A stretch of DNA of 47,496 bases from an archaeon (lineage in GTDB: Archaea; Thermoplasmatota; Thermoplasmata; Methanomassiliicoccales; Methanomethylophilaceae). Shown here piece by piece: positions 16,372 through 25,025 of the stretch. The position numbers were made by a program, and so were the translations under genes. How positions within the stretch are numbered: the first letter of the stretch is position 1; the number at the start of each line of letters is the position of its first letter. The notes below the pieces were generated by a model. That model did not search any database. It saw only the letters and a list, made by a program, of their open reading frames with translations, and had not been told where the DNA came from. The stretch is taken from NCBI GenBank assembly GCA_024399155.1, contig JAKSHX010000004.1, forward strand, positions 1-47,496, read 5' to 3'.

Positions 16372-18192
16372 ATGGGGTATCAGATTATGAGAAGAACGCA
16401 CACCTGTGGAGACCTCAGATTTTCGGATTTGGGAAAAGAGGTATGCTTGCAGGGATGGGTAAGATTTCGTAGGGACCACGGAGGAGTTACATTCATAGAT
16501 TTAGTTGATAGGTATGGAACTACCCAGGTAGTGTTTGACCCTGAAAGTCTTTCTGTCGGTATTGATACGCAAGCGCTTGCTAACATTGTAAAAACATTTA
16601 CTCGCGAATCGGTTGTCTCTGTAAACGGAATTGTCAGGAAAAGGGTAGAAGGAACGAATGATATCCGTAATGATACAGGAGATATTGAAGTTCTTATTAC
16701 TACGGCAAAACTTCTCAATAAGTCAGAATTACCTCCGTTCGAGCTTGGGAATCAAAAAGAGGGAATGCTTCCTGGAGAAGACGTACGCCTTGAATTCAGG
16801 TACCTTGATTTAAGAAGGACTGAAATGATTAAAACCATGGAATTTAGGAGTAGATTCGTACACTTATTAAGACAATACCTTGAATCGCAAAAATTTTTGG
16901 AAATCGAGACGCCAATACTTGCGAAGAGTACACCAGAGGGAGCAAGAGATTATATGGTCCCCTCGAGAGTACATCCAGGGACGTTTTATGCTCTTCCACA
17001 ATCGCCACAATTGTACAAACAAATGTTAATGGTTGCAGGTATGGACCGTTATTATCAATTAGCCAAGTGTTTTCGTGATGAAGACTCACGCAAGGACAGG
17101 CAACCAGAATTTACGCAATTAGATATGGAGATGTCATTCGTAACGGAAAAGGACATTCAAGATAACATAGAGCACATGCTTGCTTATGTATGGAAAAGTA
17201 TATACGGAAAAGAACTTCAAATTCCATTCCCCAGAATTTCGTATTTAGAAGCAATGGAAAAATATGGATCAGATAAGCCGGATTTAAGATACAATTTACC
17301 TCTTGTAAAATTATCTGACGACTTAAGAAATACAAATTATGGTATTTTTAAGAAAGTTATAGCTGAGGGTGGAGTAATTGTTGGACTCAATCTAAAGAGT
17401 GATATTGCCTTGGAAAAGGTTGGAAGAAACGACGTTGATAGATACATCGATCTTGCGAAAAAATTTGGACTCGGTGGTCTCACATGGATGAGAGTTAAAA
17501 ATGGAACTCTAGAAAGCAATATTGTAAAGTACTTTACACCTGAAAACATTGAGGTCATCAAGTCGAAAATGGATGCAGAAGAAGGTGACTTATTGTTTTT
17601 CATGGCAGGCCCATGGAAGAAAACGCTTGAAGGGGCTGGATTTATGAGAAGGCAGTTGGCCTCTGATTTGAACCTTATACCGAAAAACACATTTCAATTT
17701 CATTGGCTTGTTGATTGCCCTATGTTTGAGGTCGACCCTGTATCAGGCAAAAAAGACGCATATCATCACCCGTTTGTCCTCCCATATGACAATTATAACA
17801 AAGGAGCGTGTTTTGATATTTTACTCAATGGGTACGAAATTGGCTCAGGCTCATTAAGAATATATGATCCAGATGTTCAGAAAAAAGTTTTCCACATTCT
17901 TGGTATGAGTGATGAAAAAATTGATGAAGATTTTGGTTGGTTCATCAAAGCACTTGGATTTGGAGCACCTCCTCACGGTGGGATTGCTATAGGGATAGAT
18001 AGACTCATCACAGTTCTTCTGAATAAAGAGACCATCCGCGACACCATAGCTTTTCCGAAGAATAAGAAAGCAGAATCTCTCGTCGATAATTCACCTGGTA
18101 AAGTCGATGATGAAAGGCTAGAAGAGTTACAAATAATGTCTCTGGCTATCAATGACACAGATTTTGATAATATCGAAGAACTAAAGAAATAG
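16372..18192 (+). CDS. aspS: aspartyl-tRNA synthetase, bacterial type
   Basis: The 606 residues far exceed the roughly 430 of archaeal AspRS and match the bacterial form with the GAD insertion. The N-terminal OB domain contains GWVRFRRDHGGVTFID. Class II motif 2 is FRDEDSRKDRQPEFTQLDMEMSF, given here by its position near 232-254. The GAD insert spans roughly 300-410, and motif 3 is GGIAIGIDRLITVLL near 540. An RDHGG loop and an EGTN turn replace the residues seen in the discriminating E. coli enzyme, as I recall from Pseudomonas studies, so it may charge both tRNA-Asp and tRNA-Asn. Converging gatCAB supports this. An ATG at 16387 (MRRTHTCG) is the start usual for the family. The stop is TAG. 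Confidence 0.95.
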   Translation: MGYQIMRRTHTCGDLRFSDLGKEVCLQGWVRFRRDHGGVTFIDLVDRYGTTQVVFDPESLSVGIDTQALANIVKTFTRESVVSVNGIVRKRVEGTNDIRNDTGDIEVLITTAKLLNKSELPPFELGNQKEGMLPGEDVRLEFRYLDLRRTEMIKTMEFRSRFVHLLRQYLESQKFLEIETPILAKSTPEGARDYMVPSRVHPGTFYALPQSPQLYKQMLMVAGMDRYYQLAKCFRDEDSRKDRQPEFTQLDMEMSFVTEKDIQDNIEHMLAYVWKSIYGKELQIPFPRISYLEAMEKYGSDKPDLRYNLPLVKLSDDLRNTNYGIFKKVIAEGGVIVGLNLKSDIALEKVGRNDVDRYIDLAKKFGLGGLTWMRVKNGTLESNIVKYFTPENIEVIKSKMDAEEGDLLFFMAGPWKKTLEGAGFMRRQLASDLNLIPKNTFQFHWLVDCPMFEVDPVSGKKDAYHHPFVLPYDNYNKGACFDILLNGYEIGSGSLRIYDPDVQKKVFHILGMSDEKIDEDFGWFIKALGFGAPPHGGIAIGIDRLITVLLNKETIRDTIAFPKNKKAESLVDNSPGKVDDERLEELQIMSLAINDTDFDNIEELKK

Positions 18193-18392
18193 AGTATTGA
18201 AAAATTTAAGTTCAATGCATGTAAGGGTTAAGAGCATAATACACCGCATCAAGAGCAGCTACATGCTAAGGGGGATACCCCAAACATTAAGTTATAAGCG
18301 ATTGGACTCAACGAAAAGTGTCACAGAAAAAAGGTTTTAAAACATTGTAAACGGGTTTGCTGCCTACGCACAGGACTTTTTGTGGAATTCCA

Positions 18393-19727
18393 CTAAAGTC
18401 TCTCCTCAATGAGTTTCTTCGCTGCCGATATGATATTCTCTGAAGAATATTTCCCTCTAGTCTGTTTCATAATTATACCGACAATCCAGTTAAAGGCTTT
18501 TTCATTTCTCCTATAATCGATGAGGAATGACGGGTTGTCCTCTATTATCTTATTAATAATTGTATCAAGGTCTGCCGAAATTGAAGCAGCCTTTTCAGCA
18601 GAAACGCCAGTCATTAAAGTTTTAAGTTCGAGATTGCACTGAGTGTCAGTTGTATCACCTTTATAAAATTTAGAAATTATCGTCACAATGTCATCATACT
18701 TTTCGAAATTTTTTTCGAAGGATTTCCAATTAGCGCTTATAGTTCCCATAATCCATGTCTGAGCAGTATCAACATCAGTAATCTTTGCTATTTTTTCAAA
18801 TAATTTTGCAAGTTCTATGGATGTATTTACTATCTGTTTTGCAATCTTTTCATCAATTCCATATTCTTTTTGAAATCTGTCAATCATAATAAGTGGGCTT
18901 TCACAAAGTTCAATAGATTTTGCCATATTTGCGACGTGGTAAATGCCGAGGTCAGGTTCTCCTATATAGCCATAGTCTGCTTCAAACTCCTTTTTTCTTG
19001 CAGAAGTTGTAACCCTTTTTGCCTCATCAAAATGTCGAGTCTCACGCTCAATTTTACCGCCAGATTTTATAAGCTTTGTTTGTCTGACAGCCTCATATTT
19101 TAAACACGTTTCAACATTTTTAAGCCCAGTAACATTTTTGACTTCACATCTTTCACTTCCAACAGATATGTTGCAGTCACAACGAATGTTTCGTTCACCA
19201 CTGTCAGTTAAACCAATAGTACTTTTAATCTCTGTCAGAAGCTCCGACAGAAATTCTCTTGCTTCAGATGGAGAAGAAAGATCTGGCTCCGTCACTATTT
19301 CAGTAAGTGGAATGCCACTCCTATTATAGTCTATAAGCGAAGAACCGTTACCGACCCTTTTGATCTTGCCTGGATCTTCTTCAAGAAGTACACGTGCAAT
19401 CCTAATAGGTTTTTTGCCCAAATAAAACACTCCGTCAAACCCAATCGGCGTGTCATGTTGAGTAATTTGAAAATGTTTACATAGGTCTGGGTAAAAATAT
19501 GTTTTTCTTGAAAACCACGTAGTTTCAGGTATGGTGCATTTTAGTTTTTTAGCTATAGTAAGCCCAAGTTCCAGTGCTTTTTTATTGAGTGACGGTCTTG
19601 ACCCAGGGAGACCCAAACATCCGGGGCATATATGTGTATTCACAGTCTCTGTACCGGTAGTAGGACACGAGCAAAACATTTTCGATTTGGTTGGGAGTTG
19701 CACATGAATTTCTAATCCAATTTTCAT
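18393..19727 (-). CDS. gatB: aspartyl/glutamyl-tRNA amidotransferase subunit B
   Basis: GatB is the kinase-like and tRNA-binding subunit of GatCAB, which converts Asp-tRNA(Asn) to Asn-tRNA(Asn) in archaea. The true start is the ATG at 19727, overlapping the gatA stop (ATGA); it gives MKIGLEIHVQLPTKSKMFC. Zinc-site cysteines (CSC and CPGC near 20-40), the RKTYFYPDLCKHFQITQ segment, RSGIPLTEIVTEPD and the C-terminal GatB/YqeY helical domain are present. The length of 444 residues is close to normal. The stop is TAG. It is the last gene of gatCAB. Confidence 0.96.
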   Translation of the reverse strand: MKIGLEIHVQLPTKSKMFCSCPTTGTETVNTHICPGCLGLPGSRPSLNKKALELGLTIAKKLKCTIPETTWFSRKTYFYPDLCKHFQITQHDTPIGFDGVFYLGKKPIRIARVLLEEDPGKIKRVGNGSSLIDYNRSGIPLTEIVTEPDLSSPSEAREFLSELLTEIKSTIGLTDSGERNIRCDCNISVGSERCEVKNVTGLKNVETCLKYEAVRQTKLIKSGGKIERETRHFDEAKRVTTSARKKEFEADYGYIGEPDLGIYHVANMAKSIELCESPLIMIDRFQKEYGIDEKIAKQIVNTSIELAKLFEKIAKITDVDTAQTWIMGTISANWKSFEKNFEKYDDIVTIISKFYKGDTTDTQCNLELKTLMTGVSAEKAASISADLDTIINKIIEDNPSFLIDYRRNEKAFNWIVGIIMKQTRGKYSSENIISAAKKLIEERL

Positions 19728-21025
19728 GCATTCACCTCTGCATGTTTGACATCGAACGAACAATCCCATCTTTCAGCCATATCAACTAAGACATTTTCGT
19801 TCCAATGATCTGATGTAAACATTAAACCTATAGGCATGCCTTCAGAGTATCCACATGTAACGGACAAATGGGGCATTCCAGTAACGATCGGTGTCGCTGT
19901 TAGAAACTCTGACTTATAAGAGTCAAGAGTAGACATCTTCGATACGTCATCGAATTTTGGCGATATAAATGGCATCGTTGGTGTAATTATCGCATCAAAT
20001 CTCTCAAATTGCCTTTTGTAATCTGCTATAATAGACTCCCTTACTCGTAATGCTTTATTGTAATACTTATCAACGTACCCTGCCATCCTTATGAGTGTTC
20101 CAAGAAGTATTCTCTTTTTCGCCTCATCCCCAAAATATTGTGAACGAAACGATGTAAAATAATCATCAAATTTCAGAGTATAATCACCGTCTTGAGGACC
20201 ACATCTCATACCGCAGTATCTTGCTAGGTCCGTCGATGCCTCGGATGTGGCTATAATGGAGTACACTGAGACAGAATATTCCAGAGTTGGAATATCAACG
20301 TACTCGACATCAATACCAATAGATTTTAGAGATTCGATAGACCTATTGAAAGATTCTATGACACCTTTACTTACTTTTTTGTTATCTATTATTTGTTTAG
20401 GAACGGCAACTGCACACATCTTTTTACCTCCCAACTTTAAGTCAGGTTGAATCATTGACGTTGGGTCATGAACATCTTTACCTACTATAATCGGAAGATA
20501 CTCTCTAAGAGCAGACGCCTTGAATGAAAGAATGCCGATTCTATCAAATGAATTTCCACAATCTATGAGGCCATATCTTGAAACACGACCATATGAAGGT
20601 GACAAGCCATACACTCCACAAAAAGATGCCGGACACATAATTGACGTCCCCAATGATACATGATCAAATACCGCTGCAGCGCACGCTGAACCTCCAGATG
20701 GACCACCACATGACCTTTCAATGTCGAAAGGATTTCTAGGAATACCAAATGCCGAATTCACAGAAAATGTACCAAACCCGAATTCATCCATGTTGGTTTT
20801 CCCCATTAAAAATCCCCCTACATCTTTCATCCTCCTTATTGTAGTGGAATCAAACGGAGGGCGATAACCCTCAAGAATTTTTGAACCAGCACTCGTCTCA
20901 AAGCTTTTTGAAGTTAGATTATCACTAACAGAAAAAGTAAACTTTGCGTCGGATTCTATTTTATCAGTAAAAGCGGAAAACATCCTATATGTAGTGTTAA
21001 TGGTCGTTATGTTATTGACATTCAT
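19724..21025 (-). CDS. gatA: aspartyl/glutamyl-tRNA amidotransferase subunit A
   Basis: GatA is the amidase-signature subunit that releases ammonia from glutamine. In 433 residues it has a DNLTSKSFETSAGSKIL segment with the catalytic Lys replaced by serine-rich context (SDNLTSKS normally reads KDN-TKG), the GKTNMDEFGFG motif, the GGPSGGSACAAA serine-rich loop with the Ser-cisSer pair, and GTSIMCPASFCGVYGLSP. The protein starts directly at a shortened N terminus, without the usual first helix. Start and stop codons overlap both neighbours by 4 nt. Confidence 0.94.
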   Translation of the reverse strand: MNVNNITTINTTYRMFSAFTDKIESDAKFTFSVSDNLTSKSFETSAGSKILEGYRPPFDSTTIRRMKDVGGFLMGKTNMDEFGFGTFSVNSAFGIPRNPFDIERSCGGPSGGSACAAAVFDHVSLGTSIMCPASFCGVYGLSPSYGRVSRYGLIDCGNSFDRIGILSFKASALREYLPIIVGKDVHDPTSMIQPDLKLGGKKMCAVAVPKQIIDNKKVSKGVIESFNRSIESLKSIGIDVEYVDIPTLEYSVSVYSIIATSEASTDLARYCGMRCGPQDGDYTLKFDDYFTSFRSQYFGDEAKKRILLGTLIRMAGYVDKYYNKALRVRESIIADYKRQFERFDAIITPTMPFISPKFDDVSKMSTLDSYKSEFLTATPIVTGMPHLSVTCGYSEGMPIGLMFTSDHWNENVLVDMAERWDCSFDVKHAEVNA

Positions 21026-21294
21026 AATAGTCTTGGCCCCTTTATGTAGCCGTCATAAGTTTTCATATCTGCTATACAGTCCTCAGACGGAATTTCCATT
21101 AGAGGAACATCATCTCTCAACACGTCAGCAATTTCAACGGGATTGAATCCGTGATTTTTGATTTCAGGTGCATCGTTCAGAATCTCAAAATACCTAAACA
21201 TCTCATCTAAGTCTGTGCTGTATCTGTCTAATTCTTCATCTGTCAGAGCAATATGTGCAACGCATGCAGTTTTTTTGACTATTTCTTTGTTCAT
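21022..21294 (-). CDS. gatC: aspartyl/glutamyl-tRNA amidotransferase subunit C
   Basis: GatC is the small belt subunit linking GatA and GatB. The 90 residues show the family N-terminal VKKTACVAHIALTDEELDRYS helix pair (positions about 5-25) and the FNPVEIADVLRDDVPL segment near 65-80, ending near a PRLL tail. It is first in the gatCAB operon, with overlap into gatA. A minus-strand TATA (ATAATATATAA) at about 21319-21333 is 25-35 nt above the ATG, so the transcript is leaderless or nearly so. Confidence 0.95.
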   Translation of the reverse strand: MNKEIVKKTACVAHIALTDEELDRYSTDLDEMFRYFEILNDAPEIKNHGFNPVEIADVLRDDVPLMEIPSEDCIADMKTYDGYIKGPRLL

Positions 21295-21318
21295 AAACAG
21301 GCGGCAATTGTTTCATTC

Positions 21319-21333
21319 CATATTATATATTAT
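21319..21333 (-). promoter_or_regulatory. TATA box for gatCAB
   Basis: The minus strand reads TAATATATAATATGG immediately upstream of gatC, 25-38 nt above its ATG at 21294. It is placed as expected for a leaderless or near-leaderless archaeal transcript. Confidence 0.5.
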
Positions 21334-21395
21334 CGAGTTAAGGTAGTCGTATAGATAATAATTAAAAATATTACTGATATCAGATACCGATCAAG

Positions 21396-21902
21396 ATGGC
21401 AGACGATCTTTCAAAAAAATTAGCAACTGGTATGAAAGCTATGGATGATGGAGATTTTAAAAAGGCATACAGTACTTTTAAAAAACTTTGTGTAGAAAAT
21501 CCAAATAATGCAGATTGTTGGTACTATAAAGCTGAATGTGGCAACATGGCATCTGGCATGTTCGGTACAAAAGTATCTAACGATGAAATTATAGAAGCCT
21601 ATAGTAAGGCTATTGAGATCAATCCTAGTTGTGATTACTACGAGTCATATGGTTTGTTTTGCATCTCAATCAATAAGTATGATGAAGCGGAGAAAGCATT
21701 TACAGAGGCTGCCGAAGCGGATCCGTCTAGACTACCCAACCTATATTCTGAATTTGCTGTAGAATATTTTAATAGTGTCATGTCAACGTACGGTGATATT
21801 ATGGATGACCCTAAAGCAAAAGCTCCTTACGCCAAGAAAGCCATTGAATACATGCTTAAAGCTTTTGATATAACGCCAGAAGAAGCAAAAACACTCATTT
21901 AA
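21396..21902 (+). CDS. tetratricopeptide repeat protein
   Basis: The 168-residue protein is made of TPR helices. One repeat covers about 6-40 (ATGMKAMDDGDFKKAYSTF, NPNNADCWYYKAEC), another about 60-95 (AYSKAIEINPSC, YYESYGLFCISIN) and a third about 93-125 (KYDEAEKAFTEAAEADPSR). There is no signal peptide or membrane segment, so it should be a cytoplasmic protein-binding adaptor. It is divergent from gatC with a TATA-like TAATTAAAAATATT at about 21360. No partner can be named. Confidence 0.85.
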   Translation: MADDLSKKLATGMKAMDDGDFKKAYSTFKKLCVENPNNADCWYYKAECGNMASGMFGTKVSNDEIIEAYSKAIEINPSCDYYESYGLFCISINKYDEAEKAFTEAAEADPSRLPNLYSEFAVEYFNSVMSTYGDIMDDPKAKAPYAKKAIEYMLKAFDITPEEAKTLI

Positions 21903-21964
21903 AAATGCGAAGCACTTCGATATCAGTGTTCCCCTCACCCAGGCTTCAAAGCCTTTAAAATGTA

Positions 21965-22837
21965 TTATCTCCTAAGCTCCGCCATCGTTGTTGTTTTTTC
22001 CGCAAATGCGTTATGTTTATGAATAGATTCTTCAGACTCGCTCCTAACGGTAATTCTTACATCATCTGGCACATCAGAATATCTGTCTGTAATCTTCTTT
22101 AAAACAACTCTCACAATATCTTCTACAAATTTAGGGTTATTATGTGCATCAATTACTACGGCAGCCTCATCATCTCTTTTCAACAACTCAAATGTAGGTG
22201 ATGAAAAAGATTCGTTAATAAGATCGATAAGGTCATCAGCTTCAATACTGACGTTCTCATCCATCGTTATCATAACGGAACAAATATTTCTTTGATTGTG
22301 AGTTATAACTGGCCATTTTTTGGAACATCCTAGAGTTTGTGTGATATTCTCTTGAGCGCATGGACAGGCGGCCATTCCAATACACCGTACACCAACAGTT
22401 TTATGAATTGTCTGTCCACGCTGATCACACGCTCCACCTATGAGTGTATATATCTCTGTAGTTTTTTTGCCATGCGGGGTTACACTATTCTTAAAATATT
22501 CAGCTTCGATATTCACATTCGCAATTGTAGCATATTCATGTTTTTCTAAGAGTAGTTTACTAATTTGTACTGCCAAATCCTCAATGCCAGTAACCGGGTT
22601 TATTATATTCTCGCTTATGATTTCTCTAATTACTTCTAAATTCCTAGACATATGGGAGCCTTTTTGATCTGCAGGGAGATCAACAGATACATCAATGGTA
22701 CATACAAGCGGCTCCGTCGGAATTTCGTTATTTGGTCTGGCCACATAAATGAGTTTCCTAACGCCAGAGACCCCGACTTTGGTCAGCCTGAAACTTGTAT
22801 CGATTTTTCTGCTCTGTACATCGCATACTGGCAACAT
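21965..22837 (-). CDS. mptA: GTP cyclohydrolase MptA (type IV, FolE2-like)
   Basis: MptA converts GTP to 7,8-dihydroneopterin 2',3'-cyclic phosphate, the first step to methanopterin. The 290-residue protein begins LPVCDVQSRKIDTSF-like, with the conserved VGVSGVRKLI segment, the DLPADQKGSHMSRN motif around 54-67 and the metal-site MAACPCAQ region near 155-162. The HNQRNICSVMI strand is also typical. The length fits archaeal MptA rather than bacterial FolE. It suggests a methanopterin-dependent C1 metabolism. A convergent TPR gene lies to the left. Confidence 0.94.
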   Translation of the reverse strand: MLPVCDVQSRKIDTSFRLTKVGVSGVRKLIYVARPNNEIPTEPLVCTIDVSVDLPADQKGSHMSRNLEVIREIISENIINPVTGIEDLAVQISKLLLEKHEYATIANVNIEAEYFKNSVTPHGKKTTEIYTLIGGACDQRGQTIHKTVGVRCIGMAACPCAQENITQTLGCSKKWPVITHNQRNICSVMITMDENVSIEADDLIDLINESFSSPTFELLKRDDEAAVVIDAHNNPKFVEDIVRVVLKKITDRYSDVPDDVRITVRSESEESIHKHNAFAEKTTTMAELRR

Positions 22838-22919
22838 GATAACAGGGGGATGACAAAAATTTTAGATAAAGATATCTTCCAGTAACCAAAAATATAGTTG
22901 ACAAAACTTGATGGACGAC

Positions 22920-22930
22920 AATCCAATTTA
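22920..22930 (+). promoter_or_regulatory. TATA box for rnhB
   Basis: The sequence CAATTTATAG lies about 23-33 nt upstream of the RNase HII ATG at 22953, implying a leaderless transcript. Confidence 0.45.
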
Positions 22931-22952
22931 TAGATAAACCAATTATCGTAAT

Positions 22953-23597
22953 ATGTTTTGTGGAGTAGATGAAGCCGGCAGAGGTTCTGTCATGGGTCCG
23001 TTGGTGGTCGGGGCTGTCTACATTGAAAACGATGATATTCTCAAAAAAATAGGAGTGAAAGATTCTAAAAAGCTAACGCCAGAGGTAAGAAAGAGAATGT
23101 ACTGCGAAATAATGTCATCTGCGTCAGACTATTCTATTGTTAAAATATCGGCAACGGACATCGATGAAAAGAGACTGAGCGGTTTGTCTCTAAATGATAT
23201 AGAACTTAATATGTTCCATGAGGCTACATCAAAGGTCCCTGTTACAAAAGTATATGCAGACTGCTTTTATGTAAACGAAATTCGTTTTTCTACTAAACTT
23301 TCAAAATTGCTAGAAAATGTTGTTGTAAGAGGACGTCATAAAGCCGATGACATCTATCCTGTAGTATCGGCAGCCTCAATAATTGCTAAAGTTGAAAGAG
23401 ACCATATAATCGAAGAAATTTCGAAAGAACTTGGAGAGAATATAGGAAGCGGATATCCAAGTGACCCTCGAACTATGAACTTTATAAAAAAATGGATAAA
23501 TGATAACGGGGTATTACCGCCACATACTCGTAATTCCTGGCAACCTGTTAGAAATATGCTTTCAATATCAGCGAATACGAAGATAACGGATTGGTGA
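22953..23597 (+). CDS. rnhB: ribonuclease HII
   Basis: RNase HII cuts RNA in RNA-DNA hybrids and single ribonucleotides in DNA. The 214 residues begin MFCGVDEAGRGSVMGPLVV, which holds the first two catalytic acids (D6, E7). The KDSKKLTPEVR segment follows. The third acid is in VYADCF near residue 106, and the fourth is in the RHKADDIYPVVSAASIIAKVERD block. GSGYPSDPRT and a SWQP end are family features. It lies 7 nt upstream of the SCP2-domain gene and is probably co-transcribed with it. Confidence 0.96.
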   Translation: MFCGVDEAGRGSVMGPLVVGAVYIENDDILKKIGVKDSKKLTPEVRKRMYCEIMSSASDYSIVKISATDIDEKRLSGLSLNDIELNMFHEATSKVPVTKVYADCFYVNEIRFSTKLSKLLENVVVRGRHKADDIYPVVSAASIIAKVERDHIIEEISKELGENIGSGYPSDPRTMNFIKKWINDNGVLPPHTRNSWQPVRNMLSISANTKITDW

Positions 23598-23604
23598 AGA
23601 AGGG

Positions 23605-23934
23605 ATGATGCGATCCAAGATTCAGTCAATGATTGATAAATTTTGTAGAAAAGTAGAGAAGGATGAGAAGATAAGAAAAGAAATTGAGATCATCACCAAA
23701 ACTGTCAATATCGATCTTGGTGAAGAGACATATAATTTTAAATTGGAGCATGCGCAAATTGCTGAACTCAGTGAGGGACTATCAGAAAAAGCAGATATCA
23801 CTTTAAAAACAACACCAGAAAATCTTAACGCTCTCATTGAAGGAACACTTAGGCCTATGAAGGCATATATTACAAAAAAGATCATTGTCAAAGGCAAAAT
23901 AGATGATATTATGCATCTTAGAAATCTTTTCTGA
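23605..23934 (+). CDS. SCP2 sterol-binding-fold protein
   Basis: The 109-residue protein matches the SCP2 fold. A basic N-terminal helix is followed by the beta sheet (TKTVNIDLGEETYNFKL), EKADITLKTTPENLNALIEG, and the hydrophobic-tunnel end LRPMKAYITKKIIVKGKIDDIM. Such small SCP2 proteins may carry lipids, but their archaeal ligands are unknown. It lies 7 nt after rnhB. A second ATG one codon downstream is equally possible as start. Confidence 0.85.
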   Translation: MMRSKIQSMIDKFCRKVEKDEKIRKEIEIITKTVNIDLGEETYNFKLEHAQIAELSEGLSEKADITLKTTPENLNALIEGTLRPMKAYITKKIIVKGKIDDIMHLRNLF

Positions 23935-23964
23935 CTTGACCTATTGATATAATTTGGACCGCAC

Positions 23965-23976
23965 CTTATATATATG
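23965..23976 (+). promoter_or_regulatory. TATA box for initiator tRNA-Met
   Basis: CTTATATATATG lies about 25-30 nt upstream of the tRNA 5' end at 23999, at canonical archaeal spacing. Confidence 0.6.
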
Positions 23977-23998
23977 ACATCCGTCTAAGTCCGAATAT

Positions 23999-24076
23999 AG
24001 CGAGGTGGGGTAGCCAGGATATCCCGTCGGGCTCATAACCCGGAGACCGGTCGTTCAAATCGACTCCTCGCTACCA
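23999..24076 (+). tRNA. initiator tRNA-Met (CAU) with encoded CCA
   Basis: Acceptor AGCGAGG (23999-24005) pairs with CCTCGCT (24066-24072), then A and CCA. The anticodon loop CTCATAA gives anticodon CAT. Two initiator features are visible: an A1-U72 pair and three consecutive G-C pairs (GGG/CCC) at the bottom of the anticodon stem. The T arm is GGTCG-TTCAAAT-CGACT. There is no intron. In contrast to tRNA-Pro, CCA is encoded. Confidence 0.95.
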
Positions 24077-24138
24077 CTCTCTCTCATTCGCATTACGGTT
24101 AGAAAACGTCTTTTGAATTTCTAACATAAATGAAAGAT

Positions 24139-24196
24139 CACCTCACACACTCCATGTCCGAAAAGGTGTGATGTGTATCACAGACGTATTTTTATT
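24139..24196 (+). terminator. hairpin followed by T-rich tract downstream of tRNA-Met
   Basis: CACCTCACAC (24139-24148) can pair with GTGTGATGTG (24166-24175), with one mismatch and a 17-nt loop. About 10 nt later comes a T-rich tract (TATTTTTATTTTTA). It could end the tRNA transcript or mark the convergent end of the TPD nuclease gene, or be a small RNA. Archaeal termination mostly needs only the T tract. Confidence 0.35.
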
Positions 24197-24253
24197 TTTA
24201 TCACGACACTCCTATTGAGGACTTTTTAGATGTTTATGATAAATTTTAAAAAT

Positions 24254-25012
24254 TTATTCATCAACTCTGATGAGTTCATCTTCTAAGATAGAAATGTCGG
24301 CGACATAGATATTTTCTGGGCACTTAAGATTATTAAGACATCCTATCCAATAGACGACGATGCCAGGTCCAAAGATCTTAGTGTAGGGTATGAGCTGTTT
24401 CTTGGAATTATATTTAAATTCGATATCGTCTCCGAACGATGCCTTACTTTCGACCCAAAAGATTTTCTTGCCATTATACAACATAGGTTCGTCAAGTAGC
24501 GCATCAGGAGTTTTTTCATATATTCCTTTAAGGTCATCCTCTGTACGATAACCGATTCCTTGCTCATCTAACCATTGATGTAGAAGGGCTTCTCCCCATT
24601 TTCCTCTTTGTCTTTGTTCTTCGTTGGCAGCGGGCGAATATATAAGGTCGTTGCCGATCACCTCTTTCAATTCATTTGCTGTTTCATCATTGAGTTGGTC
24701 TGGGTTATTGACATAATTCCAAAACTCCTTTTTGCTTGCTCCATCTTGCTGAAAAATCATCATGGCAATAAGAATTGGGGGAAATTTGAATTTCTCAGAA
24801 ATTTCCATCATCGTTGCACCTTCCTTCCACAATTTAAGCATTAACTTAGATTTGGACTTCACAGCGTAGAATTTCTTCTTGACATCTCTGTTGATTTTTT
24901 GTGTGTATAAAGTCTTGATTAATTTATCGTCATAACCCTTACTAATGAAGTCGATAACATCTTTCGATCCAGAAAGACTATCGTATAGCTCTTTGTAATC
25001 CTGATAATCCAT
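24254..25012 (-). CDS. TPD-motif nuclease-like protein (CDIN1/C15orf41 family)
   Basis: This protein of about 252 residues shows the eponymous TPD motif in EKTPDALLDEP. An N-terminal helical region includes an HTH-like segment (LWKEGATMMEISEKFKFPPILIAMMIF, near 60-87). The GKWGEALLHQWLDEQGIGYRTEDDLK helix supplies a conserved Glu, and FWVESKASFGDD carries the second acidic E-x-K nuclease motif. The family is predicted to have a PD-(D/E)XK fold, and human CDIN1 belongs to it. The ATG at 25012 is preferred to one overlapping the oxidoreductase stop. Molecular function is unknown; nuclease activity is inferred from the motifs. Confidence 0.82.
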   Translation of the reverse strand: MDYQDYKELYDSLSGSKDVIDFISKGYDDKLIKTLYTQKINRDVKKKFYAVKSKSKLMLKLWKEGATMMEISEKFKFPPILIAMMIFQQDGASKKEFWNYVNNPDQLNDETANELKEVIGNDLIYSPAANEEQRQRGKWGEALLHQWLDEQGIGYRTEDDLKGIYEKTPDALLDEPMLYNGKKIFWVESKASFGDDIEFKYNSKKQLIPYTKIFGPGIVVYWIGCLNNLKCPENIYVADISILEDELIRVDE

Positions 25013-25025
25013 ATGAGTCGCCCGA

